A stretch of DNA of 64,000 bases from Sediminibacterium sp. KACHI17 (GCF_040362915.1 NZ_AP029612.1:1488001-1552000); one strand, 5' to 3'; positions 1 to 9,129 are shown, counted from the stretch's first letter. Made by a program: numbers and translations. The notes: generated by a model from the letters alone, not told the origin.

Positions 1-15
1 CTAACCACAAAAAAT

Positions 16-58
16 ACCCGATTACCCGATTACCTGATTACCTGATAACCCAATCACC
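16..58. repeat. Period-8 CYGATNNC array
   Basis: About five consecutive degenerate 8-mers (CCGATTAC, CCGATTAC, CTGATTAC, CTGATAAC, CCAATCAC) directly abut the porV stop codon. The same words recur at 4970-5014, 6781-6901 and 7354-7413. At three of the four places the array ends with CCAATCAC or a variant of it. No coding or tRNA-like content is seen in the first 58 bases apart from this. Confidence 0.8.
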
Positions 59-1204
59 TTACTCCTTAGGCTCAAGACTAAATACCACACCTATCCTTAA
101 AGTATTCGAAAGCGGATTACGTGTTACACCACTACCGGAAGGCACTAGATATGAGAAGTTGATATCCATAAAGTCTAAATGGAAACCGGCGCCTACGCTG
201 AAATATTTTCTGTTACCACGATTCTTATTTTCATAGAAATAACCACTGCGGAAAAAGAATTGGTTATTGTAACTATACTCTGCTCCGATGGATACCTGCA
301 GTGACTTACCAAAACCGGTTCCATCACCAAAAGACTTCATCCAACTACTCACCACACCGGTAGTTCGATAGTTGGATAGATTGGTTGAATCGGTGGTGAA
401 ATTTCCGGTAGCTACCGGTGGTGCAGGTACCAATAGCTTATTCATATCCAGGGCAAAATTGATCTTATTGTTCTCATCCATCACTTTGGTATACGAAACA
501 CCGATACCCAAATTGGCCGGAATAAAATCTTTGTTCCTTGCATCATTGGTGTAACCGATCTTACTACCCAAATTAGATAATACCACTCCCCAGTTAAACC
601 CTTCTCCATCTTCATTCAAGCCATTGTGATAAAGCGACACATCACCTGCTACCGCATTACCAGCTTTATACACAACTCCTGTACCCACATCCCCTACTAC
701 GAGTCTTGAATTGATATATCGCAATGCCACACCAATACTCATCTTCTCATTCAGCTTTCTGGAATAACCCAGATCAAAAGCAAATTCACTGGGTCTAACC
801 GAATTCAAGACATTACCCGAAAAGTCTGTTAGTTGAATATTCCCCAAACTAAAAAAGCGAAGTGTAGAAGAGATCGCCTGCTCATTATCCAAACGGTGAT
901 AACCGGCCATACTTGCGAGATACACATCATTCAGACCCAGATCTTTTAACCAAGGTGTATAGTTCACCGCGATCGCTGATTTACGCGGAGCAAACATCAC
1001 TTTCGATAAGTTCCAAAAAGGTGCATTGGCTTCAGGCGCAGTAGCGATCGCCACATCACCCATACCACCCGCACGTGCATCCGGAGAAATACGCAAAAAA
1101 GGAACAGCAGTAGAAACGATATTAACAGAGTCCTGTGCAATAGAAGCATAAGACAACATCAATCCAACAATGGCTGTCAGGGTTTTCTTTGAAGTAAATA
1201 GCAT
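59..1204 (-). CDS. porV: T9SS outer-membrane channel protein PorV
   Basis: PorV (LptO) is an outer-membrane beta-barrel of the type IX secretion system. It shuttles cargo proteins from the Sov translocon to the PorU sortase. The product is about 381 aa when read from the ATG at 1204, which gives a clean signal peptide (MLFTSKKTLTAIVGL... ending SIAQ). An upstream in-frame start at 1240 would add 12 polar residues in front of the signal peptide and is less likely. Family features are the N-terminal motif RAGGMGDVAIA near residue 50 and many alternating aromatic strands toward the C-terminus. It lies downstream of porU on the same strand with a 156 bp gap that holds a 17 bp hairpin. The divergent gldJ is nearby, the usual Bacteroidota arrangement. 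The family call is firm; the start codon is inferred. Confidence 0.9.
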   Translation of the reverse strand: MLFTSKKTLTAIVGLMLSYASIAQDSVNIVSTAVPFLRISPDARAGGMGDVAIATAPEANAPFWNLSKVMFAPRKSAIAVNYTPWLKDLGLNDVYLASMAGYHRLDNEQAISSTLRFFSLGNIQLTDFSGNVLNSVRPSEFAFDLGYSRKLNEKMSIGVALRYINSRLVVGDVGTGVVYKAGNAVAGDVSLYHNGLNEDGEGFNWGVVLSNLGSKIGYTNDARNKDFIPANLGIGVSYTKVMDENNKINFALDMNKLLVPAPPVATGNFTTDSTNLSNYRTTGVVSSWMKSFGDGTGFGKSLQVSIGAEYSYNNQFFFRSGYFYENKNRGNRKYFSVGAGFHLDFMDINFSYLVPSGSGVTRNPLSNTLRIGVVFSLEPKE

Positions 1205-1264
1205 GAAGCAAGTTATTTTAAAAGTTCGGGATTCAAACACTGTCTAATAGATAGCTGATTGCAT

Positions 1265-1319
1265 ATAGATCATAGCATATAATAATAACAGAAACATACT
1301 ACTATATGCTATGATCTAT
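1265..1319. repeat. Perfect 17-bp hairpin, AGCTATN heptamer family
   Basis: Bases 1265-1281 are the exact reverse complement of 1303-1319, separated by a 21-nt loop. The right arm and its flank (1307-1333) read as heptamers TGCTATG, ATCTATT, TGCTATA, AGCTAAT, nearly the same as 9077-9103. There is no U-run on either side, so a simple intrinsic terminator is unlikely. It sits between porU and porV. Confidence 0.8.
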
Positions 1320-1360
1320 TTGCTATAAGCTAATGCGTAAAATTCAAACCATAGAGTCAA

Positions 1361-4300
1361 TTAAAGAAGAATAAGTTGTCCGGCATGAAAAGATTTTTGG
1401 GTGCCGGATTGAACAACCATATTGTAAATATAAACAGCTTTTTGGATTTTTCGTCCGGATTCATCCCTTCCATCCCACTCTATTTCAATATTTCTGGTAC
1501 CTGCTGTATTCAGCATTTTGGAGATCCTTTTAACAAGTCTGCCGGATGACTGATAAATGTAGATATCAACTTTTAAGTCTGTATTCGGTTGATTGTGTTC
1601 AAAGGAGAAACGGGTACGGTCAAAGAACGGATTGGGGAAGTTCATCACTTTGGTGATCTTCAATTGTGATTGTTTCACCACCACATAATCCAGTATCGCT
1701 TCCGTGGAATTATTGGCACCATCCCAGGCTTTGAATCGCAATTGATGCGGACCAGCGCTTTGAACAGGCAATTGAAACTGCAGTGTACCGGATGACCAAC
1801 TGTTTCTATCCGCCACAAAAAGATCATTCAATACCCGTTGATTCCTGAACTCATTATCGATGACCAGCGTGATATCATGTCCAACCCCATTCCCCGATGT
1901 ATTGATCCCCGAACTGTCAGATAACTGAGCGATCAATAAAGGGGTTTCATGTGTCAGTCCGCCATTCTTGAATTGGAGATCATTCAGGTATAAACGAATG
2001 GCTGGGCCTGTTTTATCCGTCAGTAATTGATCACTACCGATGATGACGAGATTCGTATCAGCACCAATAGCATCACGCTTTGCATCATACGCATAGAGAC
2101 TGATCTTACCTTTTCCGGGTTGGAAGCTCACATCTTTTGGCAAGATCACTTCGATCCGAAAAAAACCCGTATCAACAGAAAAAACACCTTTGAACAATAC
2201 AGCCGCTTGCTGATCAAAACGTGTGATAAAGCTACCAGATTCATTGCCCAACGTAGCAATACTCCGCGGCTTATCCTGAATGATGGCTTCCATGGTTCCG
2301 GTAAAATCTTTGAGACGGTTACCGGCATTGTCGGTGACCTGTCCCTCAAGGATATATCGAGATGATGCTTTCAAAGTGTCATTCGTTGTCAACGCCTTTC
2401 CATTCACTGCCGTCAATTGAACACGATGCATAGGAAAGGATAAACGCATGGCAGGATCTCCCAACAAAATGAATTTTCTGGTATTCAAAATTTCTCCGGA
2501 CTGTATCACCGCCAGGTTTTTAGCTTTTCGAAAAGCTTCGCCCAATGATAGATACTGTTGACTCACCGGATCCGGCTTTACGGCTTGTTGGATAAAATAT
2601 TCATTGATGATGCGATTACTGGCAGCCAATACCAATCTGGCAGTACTCAATAAAGCGATCGCGCCGGTAGAATCGCCCGTTAACATTTGAGCACCCAATG
2701 CATTTTTGGAAGGATCATCGAACGGATAAAAATCGCAACTTGCTGTTACCATCAAAGGTAATTTTGCTGCATTTTGTAAACGACCGGCTTCTTCAGTAGT
2801 GAACACCGCTTCATCAGCCAAACGAATATGGTTACCATGGCCACTATAGTTCACGATCAATGCACCCTGGTTCATTCGATTGACGATCTCTTCATTCACT
2901 GCAGGATAACGAGCACCGCCACTACTACTCACCAATGGAAAAGCATCCAGATAAATTTTCTGTGTTTGAAAGAATGTGTTCTTTGCATTGGCCGACACAC
3001 CTTCCGCATCATTCAAATGAAGATTTTGATCACGATCATCTGCAATAAATAACAATCGATTCCTCCATTCCCCAAATCGTGATGGATCATGATAACGAAT
3101 GATCTTATTCACCATCGTATTCGCCTCACTCAAATTGCGTGCAGGTATTCTTCCTACCGCAATATCTAAAGCCTGCAAAGCATTGCCACGATTGATATCC
3201 ACGGTATCATTCAACATCCCAAAAAAATCATCAGAAGTATAACTCGAAATAGGATCAAGCGACTGATTGCTTTGATGCGTAGGAATAAAACGATAATTAT
3301 TCGCGACACGATTGCGTGGATCATATGAACCACTGCCAAACAGTAAAAGATATTTCAGCGTATGGCTGTTTTTATCATACATCATTTTCACAAAGTCACG
3401 GATCGCAGCAGGATCGGCTATACCACTGCCAAATTCCTGATACACTTGCGCTGTGGTAACCACTCGTACAGAACGAGCATATTGTTGCTGATGAAAAGCC
3501 GCTAGTCTTTGTGCTGCTGTAAGAAAAGAAGGATGTGTGATGATCAGGTATTCAGGAACAGTGACCCCATGTAGATTTTGATTACCGATATTACCGATCA
3601 CCGTAGGTGTAAGTGTTTGTGCATCTGTAAATGCAACATACTCTCTCAAACGACTCGCATCTTGATGAAAGATGAAATTGCCTACAGATAAATTACGCAT
3701 CGCCACAGGAACCAACGGAGAAGTGATATCCCACACTTTTAAAGACGTCGTGGCACCGGATAGTTCAAACCTTGCGATCGCACCGTTACTGACAGATGAC
3801 CAATCACGAAAAAATAAAACCTGATCCGCTTGTTTGATGAGTGCCCTTCTGCCAAACATTTCCCATTTATTCAGCCAACATTCAGCCCCTGCAGCGGTTG
3901 ACTGGTAATCAAAACGAAGGATGGTAGATGATTGTGCCGTATTGTATGATTGCTCTTGTTCTGCATGCACTGCATAACGATCCAAAAAAGTTCCTGTGAC
4001 TGACGGGAAGACCAATGGAGTTGACGATGTACCATTGACCGTTGTTTGCATAGAAGCTGTAGCACCAACATTTCGCGAAGCAAAAGAAGCCCTGACACGA
4101 AAAGGCTGTTGCGTGATCGTATTCGGCCAGTTAACAGTAAAAGTTTTGGATAATGAAGCGGAAGAAAATTTTTCTCCATACCATTCTTTTCCGCTGCCGA
4201 TCAAATTCACCAGATCATTTTCTACAACAGCTCGTTCATTAAAAGATTGAACGGTGATGGTTGAAAATGGTAAGCTGTTTTGTTCCTGAATCCTTTTACC

Positions 4301-4753
4301 AACCCCACCAATGGAAATATAGTAATAGGCAGAATCGCTGTATAAATTTTTAATAAAGCGAAAACTTTGTTGTGTGCTGTCTTTTTGCCAATGACCACTA
4401 CCACCGGAATAAAAAAGGAAATAGTCATTATTATTAAAAATGCCATCCCCACCATCCACCACTTGAATGGCATTTTCAAAAAGATCATCTGTATAATCCG
4501 CATTACAAGATTCACCTAACATGGTACCACCGTTGCCATAGAAACGAATGGAAGAAGAAGGTATCCCGCTGCCCCCGGCTCCTAAAGGGGAGAGAAGAGA
4601 AGCATCCACTTTGTAGACACCGGCATCTTTCACCGCTATTTTTAACCAGTTGCCGGATGATAAAACGGATGAGGAAGCATACTGCCGCTGCGAATAACCA
4701 CTTACAGTGATCATTACGAATGCGATCCCGAATAATACAATGCTTCTTTTCAT
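1361..4753 (-). CDS. porU: T9SS C-terminal signal peptidase PorU (C25 family)
   Basis: PorU is the cell-surface sortase of the type IX secretion system. It removes the C-terminal signal of cargo proteins and attaches them to lipopolysaccharide. The 1130 aa protein has an N-terminal signal peptide, a gingipain-type C25 core, and a C-terminal immunoglobulin/FlgD-like domain ending in ILL. Catalytic residues of the clan are visible: His in NYSGHGNH near residue 638 and Cys in TASCDFYPF near residue 672. The C-terminal part from NFPNPF looks like the FlgD-like fold common in T9SS proteins. The gene is transcribed toward porV and away from gldJ. Length and motifs match the family and no truncation is seen. 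A GATATTTG box just upstream resembles a weak -7 element. Confidence 0.93.
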   Translation of the reverse strand: MKRSIVLFGIAFVMITVSGYSQRQYASSSVLSSGNWLKIAVKDAGVYKVDASLLSPLGAGGSGIPSSSIRFYGNGGTMLGESCNADYTDDLFENAIQVVDGGDGIFNNNDYFLFYSGGSGHWQKDSTQQSFRFIKNLYSDSAYYYISIGGVGKRIQEQNSLPFSTITVQSFNERAVVENDLVNLIGSGKEWYGEKFSSASLSKTFTVNWPNTITQQPFRVRASFASRNVGATASMQTTVNGTSSTPLVFPSVTGTFLDRYAVHAEQEQSYNTAQSSTILRFDYQSTAAGAECWLNKWEMFGRRALIKQADQVLFFRDWSSVSNGAIARFELSGATTSLKVWDITSPLVPVAMRNLSVGNFIFHQDASRLREYVAFTDAQTLTPTVIGNIGNQNLHGVTVPEYLIITHPSFLTAAQRLAAFHQQQYARSVRVVTTAQVYQEFGSGIADPAAIRDFVKMMYDKNSHTLKYLLLFGSGSYDPRNRVANNYRFIPTHQSNQSLDPISSYTSDDFFGMLNDTVDINRGNALQALDIAVGRIPARNLSEANTMVNKIIRYHDPSRFGEWRNRLLFIADDRDQNLHLNDAEGVSANAKNTFFQTQKIYLDAFPLVSSSGGARYPAVNEEIVNRMNQGALIVNYSGHGNHIRLADEAVFTTEEAGRLQNAAKLPLMVTASCDFYPFDDPSKNALGAQMLTGDSTGAIALLSTARLVLAASNRIINEYFIQQAVKPDPVSQQYLSLGEAFRKAKNLAVIQSGEILNTRKFILLGDPAMRLSFPMHRVQLTAVNGKALTTNDTLKASSRYILEGQVTDNAGNRLKDFTGTMEAIIQDKPRSIATLGNESGSFITRFDQQAAVLFKGVFSVDTGFFRIEVILPKDVSFQPGKGKISLYAYDAKRDAIGADTNLVIIGSDQLLTDKTGPAIRLYLNDLQFKNGGLTHETPLLIAQLSDSSGINTSGNGVGHDITLVIDNEFRNQRVLNDLFVADRNSWSSGTLQFQLPVQSAGPHQLRFKAWDGANNSTEAILDYVVVKQSQLKITKVMNFPNPFFDRTRFSFEHNQPNTDLKVDIYIYQSSGRLVKRISKMLNTAGTRNIEIEWDGRDESGRKIQKAVYIYNMVVQSGTQKSFHAGQLILL

Positions 4754-5156
4754 AATTGATACAAATATCAGCCCAAAACCCCCACTGCGAAACGCAGCGC
4801 TAAATTCTCTGTAACCCTACGGTAAAAAAAACCGAGTGACAAAGCGTTCGGCACAGCCAAGCACAGCATTGTCCATTAATTCAACAATTTTCCGTAGAAC
4901 TACCCCTACACCGGAAACGTTTGGAATAAGGAATCAGAAACAGAAAATAAACAATACTGCGCCTAATTCCCTGATAACCCGATATCCCGATCACCCGATT
5001 ACCCGATCACCTACCCCTAACCCCTTTAAAATTAGCCTTTTACTAACAATAGAATTTCCGGGTCTGTTATCGCCATAAACATAAAACTTCTATATTCGCA
5101 TATACGTAAATTGAGACATTAGCGAAACATCTATACTCCACAAACACGAGAATCAC
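4754..5156. other. Divergent intergenic region porU/gldJ
   Basis: 403 bp without a convincing gene. It contains the period-8 array at 4970-5014 and a likely gldJ -7 box TATATTCG at 5091-5098, about 58 bp before the gldJ start. On the porU side there is a GATATTTG sequence close to its start codon. A short open frame at 4836-5078 runs through the repeat array and has no recognisable protein character. Confidence 0.6.
4970..5014. repeat. Period-8 CYGATNNC array
   Basis: Tandem degenerate 8-mers CTGATAAC, CCGATATC, CCGATCAC, CCGATTAC, CCGATCAC. It is single-orientation here and lies about 80 bp upstream of the gldJ -7 box. Confidence 0.8.
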
Positions 5157-6722
5157 ATGCAAGTATTGAAAACAACACGGAATTTGCTCTTGTTGTTGAC
5201 GTTAACAGGCGCTATGTCATCCTGTAAGATTTTCAAAAAGAAACCTGAGAAATCAACGGTTACCGGATGGAACTACAATGACAAGAATCAGGGTAACTTC
5301 AATGTTGCCAAGCCCAAAGATATTAAAGCTGCTCCCGGACTGGTATTTGTGCAGGGTGGTACATTCACCATGGGTGCTGCGCAGGAAGATGTGATGGGTG
5401 ACTGGAATAACATCCCCCGTCGTATCACTGTTAACTCATTTTTTATTGATAAGACTGAGGTAGCCAACGTTCATTATCGTGAGTACCTCTACTGGCTGAC
5501 CAACGTATTTGGCGGAGCGGGTATGGATTCCATTGTGGAAGAAGCCAAACCCGACACCCTTGTATGGCGTAGTGAGCTGGCTTACAATGAGCCATATGTG
5601 GAATATTATTTCCGCCACCCGTCCTACAACTATTATCCGGTTGTGGGTGTAAGCTGGAAACAAGCAACAGATTTCTGTATCTGGCGTACTGACCGTGTGA
5701 ATGAATTGACCCTGATGGGCAAAGGATACCTCGATGCCAGAAACCAGATCAAAAGAGAATTGAACGGTTCCGGTCAGGATAACTTCAATACCAAAGCATA
5801 TCTGATGGATGAGTACCAGGCTACTCCCGGCAGAACAGCTACTTCAAAAAAGAACCCTTTAAAAGATGCGAATGGTCGTCCTAGAACCAAAGTAACTTTT
5901 GAAGATGGTATACTTTATGGCGACTATCGACTGCCAACCGAAGCTGAATGGGAATATGCAGCTTATGGATATATCGCAGAGAATCCTCAGAAGAAATCTA
6001 AAGGTTCTAAGAGAGGTGAGGAATTGATCGCTAACAAGCAGATCTATTCTTGGAAGAACAATGGATACGACAATGTTCGATACACACAAAAAAGTGCTTA
6101 TCAGGGTGCATTCCTTGCTAACTTCAAGAGAGGTGCCGGTGATAACATGGGGGTTGCAGGTGGACTGAATGATAATGCTGCTATTCCGGCAGAAGTAACT
6201 TCATTCGTACCGAATGGATATGGTTTGTATAACATGAGTGGTAATGTAAGTGAGTGGGTAGCGGATGTATATCGTCCATTGAACTCATTGGATGGTGATG
6301 ATTTCAATACCTTCCGTGGTAATGAATTCCGTAAGATCGATATGAGTGGTGGCCAAGGTAACTTACGCGATGATAAGGGTCGAATCAAAACTGTATTGGA
6401 AGAAGATTCTACTTTACGTAACAGAAGAAACTATCAGCGTTCTTATGCCACCAACTATTTGGATGGTGATTCATCCAGTGCTGTATATTATGGTTATGGT
6501 ATCACTTCTTTGATATCCGACAAATCACGTGTATACAAAGGCGGTAGCTGGAACGACCGCGCATTTTGGTTGAGTCCGGGTGCACGTCGCTTCTTGGAAG
6601 AAGATCTAAGTACCAATACGATCGGTTTCCGTTGTGCCATGAGTCATTATGGAGCAGCAGAAGGAATTTCTAGAAAAGCCAAAACCGGACAATTCTTCCC
6701 AACTCGCCGAAACAAACGTTAA
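5157..6722 (+). CDS. gldJ: Gliding motility / T9SS lipoprotein GldJ
   Basis: GldJ is an outer-membrane lipoprotein needed in gliding Bacteroidota for stability of the GldK-N T9SS/motor components. The 521 aa protein has a lipoprotein signal with Cys23 (GAMSSC). After it comes a sulfatase-modifying-factor (SUMF1/FGE-like) fold starting near FVQGGTFTMGA, residue 65. Other fold markers are RLPTEAEWEYAA near residue 260, NMSGNVSEWVADVYR near residue 360, and KGGSWNDRAFW and GFRCAM toward the end. GldJ and GldK are paralogues in this fold. GldJ is favoured because porV and porU are adjacent, an established gldJ neighbourhood. It is an isolated plus-strand gene followed by an intrinsic terminator. 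Whether the organism glides cannot be told from here. Confidence 0.88.
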   Translation: MQVLKTTRNLLLLLTLTGAMSSCKIFKKKPEKSTVTGWNYNDKNQGNFNVAKPKDIKAAPGLVFVQGGTFTMGAAQEDVMGDWNNIPRRITVNSFFIDKTEVANVHYREYLYWLTNVFGGAGMDSIVEEAKPDTLVWRSELAYNEPYVEYYFRHPSYNYYPVVGVSWKQATDFCIWRTDRVNELTLMGKGYLDARNQIKRELNGSGQDNFNTKAYLMDEYQATPGRTATSKKNPLKDANGRPRTKVTFEDGILYGDYRLPTEAEWEYAAYGYIAENPQKKSKGSKRGEELIANKQIYSWKNNGYDNVRYTQKSAYQGAFLANFKRGAGDNMGVAGGLNDNAAIPAEVTSFVPNGYGLYNMSGNVSEWVADVYRPLNSLDGDDFNTFRGNEFRKIDMSGGQGNLRDDKGRIKTVLEEDSTLRNRRNYQRSYATNYLDGDSSSAVYYGYGITSLISDKSRVYKGGSWNDRAFWLSPGARRFLEEDLSTNTIGFRCAMSHYGAAEGISRKAKTGQFFPTRRNKR

Positions 6723-6743
6723 GAAGGAAAAGGTAAAAATAGA

Positions 6744-6781
6744 AAGAGCCGTCTCTGATAAGGGGATGGCTCTTTTGTTTG
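6744..6781 (+). terminator. Intrinsic terminator of gldJ
   Basis: A hairpin with arms GAGCCGTCTCT and GGGGATGGCTC (G-U pairs allowed) and a TGATAA loop, followed by CTTTTGTTT, lies about 25 bp after the gldJ stop. Confidence 0.75.
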
Positions 6782-6901
6782 GGAAGATCGGGAGATCGGG
6801 ATATCAGGAGATCGGGTTATCGGGTTATAAGTTTATCAACACAACTCTACCTGATATCCTGATTACCCGATAACCCGATATCCTGATATCCCAATCACCC
6901 A
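6781..6901. repeat. Inverted pair of period-8 arrays (27-bp stem)
   Basis: The left array (GATCGGGA, GATCGGGA, TATCAGGA, GATCGGGT, TATCGGGT) and the right array (CTGATATC, CTGATTAC, CCGATAAC, CCGATATC, CTGATATC, CCAATCAC) face each other. Bases 6798-6824 pair with 6866-6892 over 27 bp with one mismatch, around a 41-nt loop. It lies between the convergent gldJ and the four-helix-bundle gene, and the right end touches the latter's stop codon. Confidence 0.85.
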
Positions 6902-7261
6902 TTAGTACCTAATCCCCAATCCACCTAAAAAACTGATCATTCTTTTCTGAAGAGTTTTCAATTTAGATAACAGCTCTTTATAGATATCTTGATCAATATA
7001 ATGACTCAAATAAGCGATCTCTATTTGAGTTTCAAGTTCAAAAGAGGAACCAATAGCAATATGAATGAATTGACGCATATCGGCCACCGTTCTTCGTCCA
7101 CAACCTTCTGCAATATTTGATGCGATGGAGACCCCGCATCTTTTCATTTGCATTGCTAGAGCATACCTTTCATTGACAGGGAAGCATTGAGTTAGCTCAT
7201 TGATGTCTATCGCCAATTTTACAGACGTTTTCCATATTTCTAAAGTTTTAAAATCCTTCAT
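6902..7261 (-). CDS. Four-helix-bundle protein (23S rRNA IVP / Avd family)
   Basis: The 119 aa product belongs to the four-helix-bundle family first seen as ORFs in 23S rRNA intervening sequences and related to Avd, the accessory protein of diversity-generating retroelements. Family hallmarks are LEIWKTSVKLAIDIN at the start, FPVNERYALAMQMKRCGVS near residue 28, SIASNIAEGCGR near residue 47, and the F(E)LETQIEIA segment near residue 76. It is all-alpha with no signal peptide or membrane segment. Its molecular role outside rRNA is unknown. Here it is free-standing rather than inside an rRNA gene, and period-8 repeat arrays bracket it at 6781-6901 and 7354-7413. No reverse transcriptase or template/variable repeat is present in the window. 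Confidence 0.85.
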   Translation of the reverse strand: MKDFKTLEIWKTSVKLAIDINELTQCFPVNERYALAMQMKRCGVSIASNIAEGCGRRTVADMRQFIHIAIGSSFELETQIEIAYLSHYIDQDIYKELLSKLKTLQKRMISFLGGLGIRY

Positions 7262-7353
7262 ACTTATATTTTAAAAACCAATCTATTATACTTCAGAATC
7301 ATCTTCATTAGGTATTTGCCGTAATTTTTAATGACCGCATATATATCCTGTGA

Positions 7354-7413
7354 GCCTGATTACCCGATCATCTAATTACCTGATTACCTGATCCCCCAAT
7401 CACCCGATTACCC
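7354..7413. repeat. Period-8 CYGATNNC array upstream of murF
   Basis: Units include CTGATTAC, CCGATCAT, CTAATTAC, CTGATTAC, CTGATCCC, CCAATCAC and CCGATTAC, directly followed by the presumed murF promoter. It has the same orientation as the right half of 6781-6901, so the four-helix-bundle gene lies between matching ends. Confidence 0.8.
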
Positions 7414-7419
7414 TAAATT
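7412..7419 (+). promoter_or_regulatory. Possible murF -7 box (TAAATTGC)
   Basis: TAAATTGC is a one-base variant of TAnnTTTG, 9 bp before the murF ATG and immediately after the repeat array. No clear -33 TTTG is visible. A similar TAAATTGC precedes the gene ending at 62862. Confidence 0.35.
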
Positions 7420-7428
7420 GCACATCAT

Positions 7429-8706
7429 ATGACAACCCCAGAATTATACAATATCTACCTCCAAAACCCCTCCATTCAAACCGATACAAGGAAACTCAAA
7501 CAGGGGGATATATTCTTTGCTTTAAAGGGACCCAACTTCAATGGAAATCTGTTTGCAGCTAAAGCACTCGAAGCTGGTGCCGCTTATGCAGTCATTGATG
7601 AAGTACAGGATACAAAGAATGAAAGAATGATATTGGTTCCGGATACTTTACAAGCATTACAAGATCTGGCATCGTATCACAGAGATCAATTCAAGATTCC
7701 TTTTATAGCGATCACAGGTAGCAATGGAAAAACAACTACCAAAGAATTGGTATCGGCTGTTCTTGCCGCTCATTTCAAGACCTATACAACACAAGGCAAC
7801 TTAAACAACCATATCGGAGTTCCCTTAACCATCTTGAGTATCCATAAGGATGCAGAAATGGCTGTTATAGAAATGGGCGCTAATCATCAAAAGGAAATTG
7901 CCGGTTATTGTGTGTACACCAAACCTACACACGGTATCATTACCAATTGCGGGAAAGCTCATTTGGAAGGTTTTGGAGGTATAGAAGGCGTAAGAAAGGG
8001 AAAAGGTGAATTGTTTGATTATATCAAAGCACACAATGGCGCCATTTTCATGTATGATGATTATGACTATCTCCACACCATGAGCAATGGTATCACACAA
8101 AAACAGATCTATGGTACACAGAATGGCACTGTTACCGGACAAGTGAAAAACAGCGAACCTTTTTTAGAAGTAAGTATCACAAAAGGACTTGAGAAAAAAG
8201 TGATCAGTACACAATTAGTAGGCGACTACAATTTACCCAATGTCTTATGTGCGATTGCTATTGGTAAACATTTTGGCGTACCGGAAGAAAAGATCACGAC
8301 CACTATCGAACAATATACTCCTTCTAATAGCCGATCACAAATGCTGGAGCAAGGCAGCAATCATATCATTTTAGATGCCTACAACGCAAATCCAACCAGC
8401 ATGCGCGCTGCGATCGAGAACTTTGCCAAATTTCCGTCGACAGAAAAAGTGTTGATGCTCGGTGGTATGATGGAATTAGGAAAAGAAAGTATTCAGGAAC
8501 ATCAGCAGATCGTTGAACTGATCCATCAACATGCATGGAAACAAGTTGTATTGGTGGGCGGTGATTTTGCACAGGTACAACATCCATACATCTATTTCCC
8601 TGACGCTACAACTGCAGGTAAATGGTACCAGGAACAAGCTTTCCAAAATACCTACTTTCTCATCAAGGGATCCAGAAGTATGCAGATGGAAAAAATCATT
8701 GTGTGA
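7429..8706 (+). CDS. murF: UDP-MurNAc-tripeptide:D-Ala-D-Ala ligase MurF
   Basis: MurF is a cytoplasmic ATP-dependent ligase that adds D-alanyl-D-alanine to UDP-MurNAc-tripeptide, the last cytoplasmic step of peptidoglycan precursor synthesis. The 425 aa protein has the Mur ligase N-terminal domain (DTRKLKQGDIFFALKG, residues 19-34), a central ATP-binding P-loop GSNGKTTT near residues 97-104, and an EMGANHQKEI segment in the central domain. The C-terminal domain starts near LDAYNANPTSM (residue 312). Length is slightly short of the usual 430-460 aa but complete. It is separate from the division/cell-wall cluster where murF often lies. The start follows the possible -7 box closely, implying a very short leader. 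Confidence 0.93.
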   Translation: MTTPELYNIYLQNPSIQTDTRKLKQGDIFFALKGPNFNGNLFAAKALEAGAAYAVIDEVQDTKNERMILVPDTLQALQDLASYHRDQFKIPFIAITGSNGKTTTKELVSAVLAAHFKTYTTQGNLNNHIGVPLTILSIHKDAEMAVIEMGANHQKEIAGYCVYTKPTHGIITNCGKAHLEGFGGIEGVRKGKGELFDYIKAHNGAIFMYDDYDYLHTMSNGITQKQIYGTQNGTVTGQVKNSEPFLEVSITKGLEKKVISTQLVGDYNLPNVLCAIAIGKHFGVPEEKITTTIEQYTPSNSRSQMLEQGSNHIILDAYNANPTSMRAAIENFAKFPSTEKVLMLGGMMELGKESIQEHQQIVELIHQHAWKQVVLVGGDFAQVQHPYIYFPDATTAGKWYQEQAFQNTYFLIKGSRSMQMEKIIV

Positions 8707-8781
8707 TCTTTTCAGACATGACTTTTATCACGCTTTATCTCTGATGATCATCCGACCTTTATTCCTCAAAACATCATTGAT

Positions 8782-8970
8782 ATGTTTTATCGAATAAAAA
8801 ATTGGGATTGGCCCTTGATTATACGGTTGTTCGTAGCCGGCATCTTCACATGGATCGCTATCGCTTTCCACGATTGGACCCCGGCCCTATTCGGACTCAC
8901 CATCGCTGCAACAGCTATCTATGCTTCTTTGAGAAAAAAAGGATGTGGGTATGAAAAAAGCGGTGCATAA
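8782..8970 (+). CDS. Small two-helix membrane protein, unknown
   Basis: This is a 62 aa protein I do not recognise. It starts MFYRIKNWDWP, has two hydrophobic segments (about residues 12-28 and 31-49), and ends with a basic, cysteine-containing tail KKGCGYEKSGA. A small inner-membrane protein is the simplest reading. It lies 75 bp downstream of murF on the same strand and could be cotranscribed with it. Coding support is modest: the membrane-like composition and the position. Confidence 0.5.
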   Translation: MFYRIKNWDWPLIIRLFVAGIFTWIAIAFHDWTPALFGLTIAATAIYASLRKKGCGYEKSGA

Positions 8971-9076
8971 GGTCTATCGGCACATAGTTAATAGCTAGTA
9001 GTTCATGGTAGAACCGGAATACTAATAATTTATTTTATTTAGAATATGGCGATATTTTTTTTCACTCTTTACCAGT

Positions 9077-9121
9077 AGCTATGATCTATTAGCTATAAGC
9101 TATCAGCCATCGACTATTCCC
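9077..9121. repeat. Period-7 AGCTATN array
   Basis: Heptamers AGCTATG, ATCTATT, AGCTATA, AGCTATC, AGCCATC, GACTATT run straight into the likely promoter of the DUF983 gene. It is nearly identical to 1307-1333. A looser stretch of the same words (ATAGTTAATAGCTAGTAG) is at 8984-9001. Confidence 0.7.
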
Positions 9122-9129
9122 TACCTTTA
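9122..9129 (+). promoter_or_regulatory. -7-like box TACCTTTA
   Basis: TACCTTTA differs in one base from TAnnTTTG and lies 19 bp before the ATG at 9149, a typical spacing for this phylum. Confidence 0.4.

Noticed and set aside
4836..5078. An 80-codon plus-strand frame between porU and gldJ
   Set aside because: It runs through the repeat array (translation rich in Pro-Asp-His-Pro-Ile repeats) and lacks any protein-like pattern.
6902..7261. A diversity-generating retroelement around the Avd-like gene
   Set aside because: No reverse transcriptase, template repeat or variable repeat with adenine-specific differences was found in the neighbourhood.
6781..7413. Period-8 arrays considered as a CRISPR array
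   Set aside because: Units are 8 bp with no 20-40 bp unique spacers, and no cas genes are present.
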